Shown here in pieces: positions 19,071 through 28,021 of a DNA stretch of 64,000 nt. The notes beneath the pieces are model-generated. The model had not been told where the DNA came from, did no database searches, and saw nothing but the letters and a program-made list of their open reading frames with translations. Source of the stretch: Diplonema japonicum. Taxonomy: Eukaryota; Euglenozoa; Diplonemea; Diplonemida; Diplonemidae. Made by a program: the position numbers and the translations under genes. Location of the stretch: NCBI GenBank assembly GCA_964019335.1, contig OZ025732.1, forward strand, positions 248,001 to 312,000. The letters run 5' to 3'. Numbering within the stretch: position 1 is the first letter of the stretch; every line of letters begins with the position of its first letter.

Positions 19071-20216
19071 GAGTTACTCCCGGACATAAAGGTCTACGAC
19101 CCATGGGAGATCGAAGCTCGGAAGAAGAAGAAGAAGACGAAAAGTCTGAAGGGACTGTCGCGGTACACAGCCGCAGAATTTCTCCACCATTATGGTGTGC
19201 AGAAGGGTTGGAGCAAATACCAACTCGCCCTGAAGGACCGACAGGCGCACAGGGAAAAGGTGGAAGAGAGAAGAAGGAAGAAGGAGCAGGAAGTCCCGGA
19301 CAGCGTACGACAAGAACTGGAACAAGTAAAGATCCAATGCATGCAGCTACAACAGCAACAACAACAGCAACACCAGCACATGCAGCACACCCCAGCACAA
19401 GCCGCAGACACAACTGCAGCCATCGAGCAGATGAAAGCCGAGCTGACGAGACAACAGAAGGCGACGGATCTAACCGGAGTGCTGCAGGAAATTGCAACGT
19501 TGAAGGCACAGCAACAACAGCAAACACATCAACAAGCCCAACAACAAAAGCAAACGCAGGACCATGACCAAAAGCTGCAGAACATGACAGGATTACTGCA
19601 GGAGGTGGCACAGATTAAGACTGCCCAGACAGAACAAAGCGCACTTTTAGAAAAACAACAACACCACCACCAACAACAACTTTTGGAATGGCAGCAGAGG
19701 CAGGAAAAACAGAAGGAGGCGTGGCAACAAGAACAAGAGCAAAGACAGGGCAAACAGCAACAGCTCTGGCAAGAACAGCAAGAAGAATGGCAAGGAAGGC
19801 AACAGCAGCTCAGGCAAGAACAACAAGAGCAATGGCAAGGGTGGCAACAGCAAAACAGGAAAGAGCAGCAGGAGTGGCAGAGAGGGTTGGAGGAAAGGAT
19901 GGTGTCGATACTAACGAAAATATCAGCAACAGAACCGGCACCAGCACATACCAAAAGTCCAAACAACAACCAGCCTCAGCAGACAGTCTCAACAGACCCA
20001 ACAGCCACTCAAATTGACAAGACCCAACAGCTGCAACAGCAACAGCGACCGCCCCAAGAGCCGACACAAACAAGAAGGGAACCCGAAGAGGTACCAGGGA
20101 AGACAACCCAAAAGTTCGTACGATCACGGTCAAGCGAAAGGCCGCCACAGATGAAGAACCCCAAAGACCCCCCAACAAAAAACCACTTGTCATGCAGCGT
20201 CAAGCGCGGACAATAA
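19071..20216 (+). CDS. Retrotransposon ORF1 protein, Gln-rich coiled coil
   Basis: The frame is open from inside the ankyrin remnant and ends at TAA 20214-20216. The retroelement part starts ELLPDIKVYDPWEIEARKKK and gives about 380 residues. Features: a basic KKKKK patch, a RYTAAEFLHHYGVQKGWSKY segment, then a long Gln/Glu-rich region with heptad-like repeats (for example KQQHHHQQQLLEWQQRQ) that should form a coiled coil, and a Pro/Thr/Ser-rich basic end. No CCHC zinc knuckle was seen. By position and composition it should be the RNA-binding gag-like protein. The true start is uncertain because the 5' end of the element appears cut at 19071. Confidence 0.6.
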   Translation, partial: ELLPDIKVYDPWEIEARKKKKKTKSLKGLSRYTAAEFLHHYGVQKGWSKYQLALKDRQAHREKVEERRRKKEQEVPDSVRQELEQVKIQCMQLQQQQQQQHQHMQHTPAQAADTTAAIEQMKAELTRQQKATDLTGVLQEIATLKAQQQQQTHQQAQQQKQTQDHDQKLQNMTGLLQEVAQIKTAQTEQSALLEKQQHHHQQQLLEWQQRQEKQKEAWQQEQEQRQGKQQQLWQEQQEEWQGRQQQLRQEQQEQWQGWQQQNRKEQQEWQRGLEERMVSILTKISATEPAPAHTKSPNNNQPQQTVSTDPTATQIDKTQQLQQQQRPPQEPTQTRREPEEVPGKTTQKFVRSRSSERPPQMKNPKDPPTKNHLSCSVKRGQ

Positions 20217-22040
20217 GAATGAAGCATCAAGTCAAAGAACATCAACAACGTCAAAAACAACAGTCTCACAACCAAAACCATCACACACAAAAACATCGAC
20301 AACAACATTATCAATCCCCCGCCTAGCAGCACCAAGCGCAGACGAGGAGGGAACAGGGCAAAGCCCCCCACAAACAACAACACGACCGACACTCACACAA
20401 GAGCAACAGCTCCAAAGAACACCCACACCGCACACTCCATCAGAAAGATGGAACCCGCCTACGCCATCATCGTATCGCAGACATGCAGAAGTGGCAGCCT
20501 TGATAACAGGGTACGGTGAAGAGGAAAGCGAAGAGGAGGAGTACGCAGTAGTGTTCGAGGAGTCGGAAAAAGAGAGGAAGAAAAGAGAACGAGCAGAGAA
20601 GGTAGCGCTGGTTGCACTGGGAAACAAAAAGGCGCAGGAGCAGCCGATAACGATTGTCGAAGAGGACGCACAGACACTGAAGGTGGTGACATTCAACTGC
20701 AACAGAGGCTGGGGGTCAAGCAGGGAAAGCATCAAACAAGGCCTGAAGAAACACCAGATCGATGTATTATGCCTGCAAGAGGTGAACATGAAGAGGACAA
20801 TTGAAATAGGAGGCTACAACACCTTCCAACAACCCCGCACAGTTCCAAGACAAAAAGGAAAGGCTGCGGAAGGAGGCGGAGTAGCCATTTTGGTGCGGAA
20901 GGGAATACCGACAAGGCAAGGAGAGACATACAGCGGAAAGGTCACTGAAAAGATCTCCGTGCATGTCAGTCAGAAAGCAGGGCCCGAAATCCACATAGTG
21001 AACATTTACCGCCCCCCGATAGGCGGTGGTGATGATACGCGAAAGGAAGACTTCGTGGTGGGAGACCTGCAAGAAGGAGAGAACGTTCTGACAATGGGAG
21101 ACATCAACCTACACCACGAGGCGTGGAGCGCGTTCGCAACGCAGAGCGAGGGCGGCAGGAAGGTGATGACATGGGTCGCGGAAACGGAAAGGATAATTTG
21201 GAACGACCCACGCAAACCAACCTGGCAAAGAAATATACAACGCTCCAGCCCAGACATCGTGATCGGGCAGCCAAGGTGGCCGAGAAAATGGAAGCTGCTG
21301 GAAGGCTGGGTATCGGATCACCGACCAGTCATGACAGAAGTCCCATACGAGAAAACCACAGAGCAAAAAGCAGCACGAAAGGTACTACAATGGCAGTGGC
21401 GAAAAGCAGACTGGACAAAGTACACATTAGACCTTGAACACGGAGCTCCCAAGGTGGAAAGGTGCAAAGACCCCAATGAGATGCTGAAGCAACTGGGTCC
21501 GAAAGCGAAAAAAACACTCCTACATGTAATCAACCTATCATGGCAAGGAGGCTGTGTCCCACAAAGCTGGCGAGATGCACTCACAAAGCCCTTGCCCAAA
21601 CCGATGAAGGACCTCACGGACCCCAGCAGCTATCGTCCCATCGACCTCACCAGCAACCTGTGCAAGCTCGCTGAGAGGATGATAAAGGCAAGACTCAACT
21701 ACTTACTGGAAGATCCGACATCGAACGTGCACAAGCTCTGCAACACACAAGCCGGATTTCAAGCAGGCCGAACAACAATAGAACAGATTGCAGCACTCAC
21801 ACAGAGGCTTAAGGACGGTCAAAAAAAGAAGAAAGTCTCCTACACCATATTCCTCGACTTCGAAAAAGCATTCGACACGGTGCAAAAAGCAAAGCTAATG
21901 GAGAAGCTGACGGCCATGAAGTTCCCACCGCTGTACTTGAACTGGATAGGCGCCTTCCTACAGAATAGACAGGCAGCAGTAAAACTGGAAGGAGAGACAA
22001 GCGACAACCGTGAGAAGGAAGAAGGCGTACCGCAGGGACC
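20212..22040 (+). pseudogene. Retrotransposon ORF2, N-terminal part: endonuclease and RT fingers
   Basis: The frame is +1 relative to ORF1 and open from about 20212 with no ATG, so start by frameshift or reinitiation is uncertain. The endonuclease (about 20680-21345) shows TFNCNRG, DVLCLQEVNM (catalytic Glu), GDINLHHEAW, SSPDIVI and SDHRP, the hallmarks of the exonuclease-endonuclease-phosphatase fold. RT motifs follow: SYRPIDLTSNLCKLAERMI, QAGFQAGRTTIEQI, TIFLDFEKAFDTV (motif A, first catalytic Asp) and EEGVPQG (motif B). Right after motif B, at about 22040, the sequence changes to unrelated DNA, so the FADD catalytic motif is missing. The long frame continuing to 22914 is a chance fusion. 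Confidence 0.85.
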
Positions 22041-23554
22041 TTCTTTTTCTGCTTCTTCTTCTTTTACGCGAACAACGACGACTGTCCATCAGAGTCTGCT
22101 GTGGTCCGATGTCCCGGTGCACCAACGAGGTCGTGGGGGCATCACGAGAGGTCGCACGTCAAGCCCCGGATCACAACCGAGACGTGCACACAGCGCAACG
22201 ACCGCGTGTTTCCCTCGCACCCCAGAACGATTCTCACCCCTGGCCGGTCTGTCGGCTACAGACGACCTGTACTTGCCGGAGCTGACACAGCACAGCAGAG
22301 ACATGTACATGCTGGAGCCACCCGCGGATTTGACTGCTGCGACGGAACCTCCTCCTCCCCCACAGGGGGACATGTACATGCTGGAGCCACCACCCACAGA
22401 GTCGACGCAAACAGACGACGACCCCCATCCTCAGTCAGCGAGACCTGCCCCACGGGGGACCGATGAGGCACAGAAATCTGAAGGTGGTCATAGACCTGAC
22501 TGGCGACGACGACGACAAAGTCTCTGCCCCGACCTCGACCCCGCCATCGGAAACGGCGGAACCTGCGCCACGGACGGAGGAGCTGGAACTGGCATGCCTC
22601 ACTACCCACGACGGCGACGAAGCCCTGGCCCCACACTCAGCCCCAGCCCCGGCCCCGCCCCTCGCAAGCCACCACAAGAAGAAGCGAAAGGGAGGCGCAT
22701 GCCCGGACGTGTACCTTGGCCACGACACCAAGCTGGTAAGGACCAGCACAGATCGTGCACCAGAGCCACCTCTGCTCGTCAAATGGCGGTCCAAGAGCGC
22801 GAAGCGCGGGCAGTTGTGCGACGGACAAGCGGAGCCCGCAAAGAAGAAAGACCGATTGGACCTCCTCAGGGCGAACCGACGGTCGGGCAAGGCCGCCGTT
22901 CACGCCCTGGCTGAAGAACATCGAGCGGGTCTGGAAGATAAGCTCTCCCACACGAAACTGGCGACGGCCGGGATCGTCGAAGCGGAAGGGGAGTGGACGC
23001 CAGAAGCCATGATACGGGTCTGCAAACACGTGCTCGGCGAAGAGCCTAAAACCGCGAAGGAACTCGGGATTCACATGAATTTTGTCCGGTTCGCCCTCAT
23101 CCTGGACTTTGACAAGACGTGGATCATGGCCAGGTATGACTCGGAAGGCTGGAAGGCGAAGGGGGACGTCGAGAGACGGCAGCAGTTCACGCGGCACGGA
23201 GATATGAGAGCCTTGAAGGATCACTACTTCGTGGCCACTGACTGGCTGTTCTTCACCACGCTGCAGTGGCATAATGTGGGACAGCGCAAGAACCACGAAG
23301 ACCTTACGCAAGTAAGAGAGCTGGCCCGAGGGCAAAAAACCTCATTTCTCCTTGGAGATGAGAACATATATTATAGTGCGACATGATCAGACTGGAACGG
23401 CCGCCCCGGGGCATCCTCTGCTCAACCCGGCGGACGTGGGAGGCCCTTCTTCGGAAGGTGCCAGTCGCTTGATCAGTGTCGTCGAATGCGCGCTATATTT
23501 TATATTTTATAAGTACATATAACAATCGATTGAAAGAAGAAGAACGTTTACCAA
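22041..23554 (+). mobile_element. Nested element (b) with VIDLT-TWIMARYDSEG ORF
   Basis: Foreign DNA between RT motif B and the RT thumb. Its 3' end (GAATGCGCGC...GAACGTTTACCAA) is fixed at 23554 by comparison with the TSD-flanked insertion at 13549-13623. From 22553 it matches copy (a) at 6283-7265. The 5' boundary is set only by loss of RT similarity at about 22040. The approximately 150 RT residues expected here are absent and no target duplication is visible, so insertion came with, or was followed by, a deletion. Confidence 0.75.
22463..23386 (+). CDS. Mobile-element protein with SUMO-interaction-like VIDLT motif
   Basis: Encodes 307 residues from ATG 22463. KVVIDLTGDDDD at residues 8-19 fits the consensus of a SUMO-interacting motif (hydrophobic V/I-x-DLT plus acidic run). 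A Pro/Ala-rich linker with HHKKKRKGG (possible nuclear signal) follows. The C-terminal domain has LGEEPKTAKELGIHMNFVR, LILDFDKTWIMARYDSEGW and ATDWLFFTTLQWHNV. The last domain resembles, in order and key words, the end of the protein at 26942 (LGETPM, VCYDSTWLYASRQGQGF, GAGTLYYSESQW). I do not recognise the domain. Copy (a) at 6283 is a broken duplicate. The role in the element life cycle is unknown. Confidence 0.65.
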   Translation: MRHRNLKVVIDLTGDDDDKVSAPTSTPPSETAEPAPRTEELELACLTTHDGDEALAPHSAPAPAPPLASHHKKKRKGGACPDVYLGHDTKLVRTSTDRAPEPPLLVKWRSKSAKRGQLCDGQAEPAKKKDRLDLLRANRRSGKAAVHALAEEHRAGLEDKLSHTKLATAGIVEAEGEWTPEAMIRVCKHVLGEEPKTAKELGIHMNFVRFALILDFDKTWIMARYDSEGWKAKGDVERRQQFTRHGDMRALKDHYFVATDWLFFTTLQWHNVGQRKNHEDLTQVRELARGQKTSFLLGDENIYYSAT

Positions 23555-24755
23555 AGGAGTGGGGGAGTATGGCGTCCACCCTCAGGGCGCTGTATCTGAC
23601 GTACGCACTGCCAGTAGTGACATATGCGCTCGGGGTGTACGGACCAACGCTGATAAAGGGAGAGATCAAGAACCTGCAATTGGTGCACAACGAAGCGGCC
23701 AGATGTATCACCGGATGCAAGCGTTCAACCCCCGTCGAAGTTCTGCTGAGGGTAGCCCGGCTCTGGCCAATCGAAGACATGATAGGATATGAGACATCCA
23801 CATGGTACGAACGGTTCCAGAGGATGGAAGGCACCAGCGGGCACCAGGCAGCTCAAGGAGAAGGAAAGGAAGAGCGATCATGGCTACACGAGGCTCGAAA
23901 ACGAGAAAAAAGCCTGAAGATGGAGCAACACCCGCGAGCGCCGCTGCACAGAAAGGCAGCCATCCCACCGTGGGAGTGGAACACGCTGGAGAGGCTGGTC
24001 ATCGTGACAGAAGGCGAAGGGGTAAAGAGGCTGTAAGTAGCGAAACAAAAAACAGCAGCCCTTGAGGTAGTCGCAAAGCTACCGAAAGCCGACATCACTG
24101 TCTACACCGATGGGTCAGTCGAGGAAGGCAAGGGCGGTGCGGGTGTTGTGATAGAAAGAACAGAGGGAGCGACGGCCGAGATAAGCGCAGGCGTCGGCGA
24201 CCTATGCGACAGCTTCCAAGCAGAGATGTGCGCAATCAACACAGCGCTTGCGAGGCTCGTGAAGGAGGACACGCAAGGGATGCAGATCAACCTGCTGACA
24301 GACTCTGGCGTGTCTGCTGAAATTAAGACAAGGACCCGCAAGGCAACAAGAAGACGTGGTGGTCGAGGCATGGCACAACATACACGCGCTGACAACGAGA
24401 GGAAACCACCTCACATGCTGCTTTATCCCAGGCCACTGCGGGATAGAAGGAAACGAGAAGGCAGACCAACTCGCCAGCAACGGCAGAGACAAAGAAACAA
24501 CACAGAAGATAAGCATGGGTGCGGCAAAGAACCACCTAAGAAAAGCTGGGAAGCGGGGAATATTAGCAGATTGAACAAGGAAAAGACATACAATAAGTGG
24601 GCAGGAAACACAGAAGCACCAAAGAAGATGGAAGGGCTGAACAGGAAAGAGGAAGCTGAGACACATCCTTGTGGAGAACCCACGAAAAGCAATCCAATAC
24701 CTCGAAGACACCGGGGACCTGCCCCCCTCCGCAACAACTCCACAACAACCAACTA
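23555..24755 (+). pseudogene. Retrotransposon ORF2, C-terminal part: RT thumb, RNase H and C-terminus
   Basis: Same frame as the N-terminal part. It starts with KEWGSMASTLRALYLTYALP and VVTYALGVYG, typical of the region after the RT palm in non-LTR elements. A stop at 24034-24036 interrupts. RNase H follows: DITVYTDGSVEEGKGGAGVV (catalytic Asp), QAEMCAINTALARL (catalytic Glu) and LLTDSG (Asp). A frameshift near 24340 moves the rest to another frame: FIPGHCGIEGNEKADQLAS (the family motif around the last His and Asp). The C-terminal LRHILVENPRKAIQYLEDTG ends before a stop at about 24753-24755. Clearly decayed. Confidence 0.85.
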
Positions 24756-24965
24756 ACCTGCCGAAGTAGCAAGCCAATCAGAAGGCGGCTGAGGCACTAA
24801 AGATTCATTCAGAATCCCGAGATCCCATCCCTGATCCCCAATCCTGTTTCTCGCAGAAACAGAGAGCACTACCAACCCCCCACCACAGCAGCCGACGAGA
24901 GAGACGCAGCAGTGAAAATAAAAAAGCCCCCCTGAACAAGTTTTCCCCCACCCCTATAACGTGAT

Positions 24966-24968
<3 letters not shown>

Positions 24969-25007
<39 letters not shown>
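24969..25007 (+). repeat. Poly(A) tail of the retrotransposon (39 A)
   Basis: An uninterrupted A run after a 3' UTR of about 210 bp downstream of the ORF2 remnant. It is followed at once by an open GIY-YIG reading frame, so it marks the junction of two elements. Confidence 0.9.
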
Positions 25008-25009
<2 letters not shown>

Positions 25010-25011
<2 letters not shown>

Positions 25012-26590
25012 ACTGAGGTCCTTTTACAAGACCTTACGGAAAACGCCTACTACTCCTCAACCGGCCCACCGGCCGAACCACCGGTCTGGCCCCCAGCCCG
25101 CTTATCGTCACGGATACCAACCTGCCTACGATAACCGCTGGGGCAAAGATCAAAACAGGTACGAGATCCGCAAGGACTTCTTCCTTAGCACAATGGCAAA
25201 GGACCAAGTCAAGAAGTCGCGGGACATCTCCAAGCCTAGCCCGGTCAGCTGCAAACGAAACAACGGCAGCATTGACTGGGCCCTCTGGGAGTCTCTCAGC
25301 CAGGACGCAGCCGCCAAGTTCATGGCCAAGTACAGCCGCATCGTAAAGAACATGCGCCAAGGAAAGGCCCCCGAACAGGACGCAGCAGGTATCATCTACC
25401 TCGCTGTCGACAAACACGGTGAACCTGTGTACGCAGGGCAGACGTTTAACACCTTACGTCGTCGTATGCAGGGCCACTGGAGCAGCGCCAGATCGCACAG
25501 AGAGAACGCTGAAAGCAACGACACCCGCTTTCACAAGGCCCTCAGGGAAAACGGGGGCCCGTTATTCGCTTTCCCCGTCGAATCGATCAACCCCAAGTTC
25601 TTCGACGACGCCAAGTCCTTCCGTCGTGTTGCGATCCCCAGGGAGAACCAGTACATCAATAGGCTGGCTTGCTCCCTTAACATGCGTGGTAGGTTTGCTA
25701 AGACGCAGACCCGTCGCCGCCGCAACACGAAACGTAAACCTAAGACGGTACGCGAGCAGCAACAGCAGCGACACCAACACCAGGGGCGCTCGAATGCCAA
25801 ACAGGACCCCAGCAGCAACACTACTACGTCCCCTTCGAACCCCAACAACACCCCCACCAGATCTACTGCTCCCTCGATACGGCTGAACGACGACGGGGAG
25901 CTGTCGATCCAGGCTACTGGGTCCAACTACAAGTCCCTGTGTATGAAGATCACCGCGATGTGTGCACACCCCGATGTGCTGAACTACGACTTCACTACCT
26001 GGGCCCCCAAGACCGTCTTCAGGTACCTGAACTTCCTGAGACGTTACTTCGTCGGGAACTTCTTCACCGCCAAGATCGCGGCTATCGAACGAGGCCTCAC
26101 CAACCGCCTCAGCCCTGCCCTCTTGAAAAAGGTGGTCCGCCGAGACGAAGGCTTCGTGTGGTTCAAAACGAGTTTTGACCACAAGGCCAAGGAGATGATC
26201 CTCTGGCGTAAGGTCTTCGAGGACAAGGAGGTAATTGCGGCATGCCCCAAGCCAGCCCTCCTTCGCAGAGTACACATGTGCAACAAGCTTGGCCACAGTG
26301 TGCAATGTGACGAAGCTCAGCATCGAGACCCCGCGTCCAGAAGCGGCCGAGCCTACAACAAACTGCCCTGCTCGAAGCGCAAGACCTCACACACACATGA
26401 GGGACACGCCTGCGGACTAGCAGCAGAGGTCATCGATGACGACGAAGTGAAGGAGGTTCTGAACAGAGGCATGAAGTTCCGCCTCTCAACACACGCCCTC
26501 CTCTCTTCCCAAAGTCTCGAGGAGGACATCAACGGGTTCATCACTCAGAACTTTCCAGTCCACCCGTCGGGACACCGGACACGGGAGTGA
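25010..26590 (+). CDS. GIY-YIG endonuclease protein with an RT0-like C-terminus
   Basis: The first usable ATG is at 25193 (465 residues), but the frame is open upstream to the poly(A) at 25007 with a Pro-rich extension, so the N-terminus is probably lost. Numbered from 25193, GIIYLA (66-71) and VYAGQT (79-84) are the two GIY-YIG strands, RRRM (89-92) holds the conserved Arg, and ENQYINRL (151-158) with SLN (161-163) carries the catalytic Glu and the Asn. After a Gln/Asn/Thr linker come a KAKEMILWRK-type helical part, a Cys/His-rich region (HMCNKLGHSVQC) and EVLNRGMKFRL (about 421-431). The last resembles the short motif before the RT of Penelope-like elements. Known Penelope-like relatives with N-terminal GIY-YIG exist; here the RT is absent. 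Confidence 0.7.
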
Positions 26591-26597
26591 CACACCG

Positions 26598-26939
26598 ATG
26601 CCGTCGTCTACCATGGGACACGCGACACTCCAACCAGTGGTCGGCTCCCAGATTGTGACAACGTCGGCTGTGGAGTCATCGCTCGCCCGAGCCGTGACAA
26701 CGCCCGTTCTGGCAGACGCCCCCCTCGGCGCCCGCCAGGTACAGCTCACTCCTTGCATCCAGTCCTTCCATGAGAACATCGGACTCGGGATGGATACGCC
26801 GATGGTTCCCGCCATGGGACACGCGACGCTTCAACCGGTGGTCAACGCCCAGAGAGACACGACGTTGACCCTGGAGCCGCCCGTGGCCCGAGCCGAGGCA
26901 GACGCTCCCCTAGACCCTCCCAGGCGGATGGTGGTTTAG
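26598..26939 (+). CDS. Short repeat-containing frame of the GIY-YIG element
   Basis: A 113-residue frame with two similar halves, each containing MGHATLQPVV and ending in a VARAEADAPL-like phrase. The halves are DNA duplications. The start (ATG 26598) lies 7 bp after the stop of the GIY-YIG ORF, and the stop lies 2 bp before the ATG of the next ORF. It may be a linker segment of a once longer polyprotein rather than a gene. No known family. Confidence 0.35.
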   Translation: MPSSTMGHATLQPVVGSQIVTTSAVESSLARAVTTPVLADAPLGARQVQLTPCIQSFHENIGLGMDTPMVPAMGHATLQPVVNAQRDTTLTLEPPVARAEADAPLDPPRRMVV

Positions 26940-26941
26940 AA

Positions 26942-28021
26942 ATGATCGACCTCACGCAGGACTCCCCGGACAGGCCCTCGCGCAAGAAGAAGCACGACGG
27001 CACTGCTCACGAGCACGAAAGCCGTCGTGGTAAGAGTTCCTCCACAGGCGATGGCGATCTTCTCATCCTGCGCGAGCAGTCACAGGGTTTTGATCAGGAA
27101 GCCCTCAACCGAAGGGCCCTCCAGAGACGGATGGATCGATACCTCAGTCTCTTGGTCTACTTCCGGCGACACCCGGAGCTCTTGGACGAACACCAGCGTC
27201 AGCTCCTGTCGGTCGGCCCCCTCCCGATGCACCTGGACACCTCTCCACATCAACTGCTGCTCGAGGCCCGTGACACGGATAGAACTGCCGACCAACAGGC
27301 AACCGTCGCCAACCAGGAACAGCTTCTTCTGATTGCGCACAAGGCGTTGCCTACCACCGAACGTCTTCGGTTGTCTCACGAATGGCACTCGGGGCTGAAC
27401 ACCGCGGTACAGCAACAGTGGTGGTCGGAGTTCTTCGCCCAAGGCGGCTGGAAACACCCACTCTTCGGTTCCGAGGCCCCAAGAGGTGACGAGACTAGGA
27501 CTCCAGGGAGGACCCCTCTCCTGCTCACCTACAACGGGGAGAGGAACAAACGCCCGGAACCCGAAGACGGCCCCGCCCTTCCCGCGGCCAAACGGGATCT
27601 CGCCGCGACGAGGCCGAACACCAGAGTCACTGGACTTGTCGCCCTTAAGAGGCTCACCAGGGAAGCAGACGTCGACGGCCCTGAGGACCTGGATGAGCTT
27701 CGACACCTGGGCTTCCTTTCCCAGGGCGAGGCCGTCTTTGACCTCAGCTGCATGTCCAGGGCTTGCACACACTTCCTGGGTGAGACCCCCATGGTCACGG
27801 TCCCCCTCGACACACGCGTCGCGATCCCGTGTCTGCTGGTCTGTTATGACTCGACGTGGCTCTACGCTTCCCGCCAGGGACAGGGCTTTCGGTTGCAGAC
27901 CCAAGGGTTCAAGGACAAGTCGTATCCGACTGTGGCAGCCCTACTCGCTGACTTCGTGGGGGCAGGGACCCTCTACTACAGCGAGTCACAGTGGTCGACT
28001 GTGCTGAACTCCTACAACTAG
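26942..28021 (+). CDS. Mobile-element protein with VIDLT-like start and GAGTLYYSESQW end
   Basis: Encodes 359 residues. It begins MIDLTQDSPD, a SUMO-interaction-like motif, followed by basic RKKKHDG. The middle is helical (RRMDRYLSLLVYFRRHPELL; LRLSHEWHSGLNTAVQQQWW). The end contains LGETPMVTVPLD, LLVCYDSTWLYASRQGQGF, KDKSYPTVAALLADFVGAGT and YYSESQWSTVLNSYN. The same layout is seen in the protein at 22463, so two element families share this companion protein. A truncated copy lies at 42261-42565. I do not recognise the fold and assign no activity. Confidence 0.65.
   Translation: MIDLTQDSPDRPSRKKKHDGTAHEHESRRGKSSSTGDGDLLILREQSQGFDQEALNRRALQRRMDRYLSLLVYFRRHPELLDEHQRQLLSVGPLPMHLDTSPHQLLLEARDTDRTADQQATVANQEQLLLIAHKALPTTERLRLSHEWHSGLNTAVQQQWWSEFFAQGGWKHPLFGSEAPRGDETRTPGRTPLLLTYNGERNKRPEPEDGPALPAAKRDLAATRPNTRVTGLVALKRLTREADVDGPEDLDELRHLGFLSQGEAVFDLSCMSRACTHFLGETPMVTVPLDTRVAIPCLLVCYDSTWLYASRQGQGFRLQTQGFKDKSYPTVAALLADFVGAGTLYYSESQWSTVLNSYN

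Larger units (their letters stand above)
19071..25007 (+). mobile_element. Non-LTR retrotransposon (ORF1, APE endonuclease, RT, RNase H, poly(A)), disrupted
   Basis: Order of parts: Gln-rich ORF1 (to 20216), an ORF2 with apurinic-type endonuclease and the first half of RT (to about 22040), a foreign insert (to 23554), the end of RT, RNase H and a C-terminal LEDTG motif (to about 24755), a 3' UTR and 39 consecutive A residues (24969-25007). The combination of endonuclease, RT and RNase H fits the I/ingi-like groups of non-LTR elements; clade placement needs a tree. The palm motifs are lost, a stop interrupts at 24034 and a frameshift lies in RNase H, so it is inactive. The poly(A) marks its true 3' end. 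No target-site duplication was found by eye. Confidence 0.85.

Noticed and set aside
20491-22914. An 807-residue continuous protein
   Set aside because: It is a chance in-frame fusion of endonuclease/RT fingers with a nested element read in the wrong frame after about 22040.
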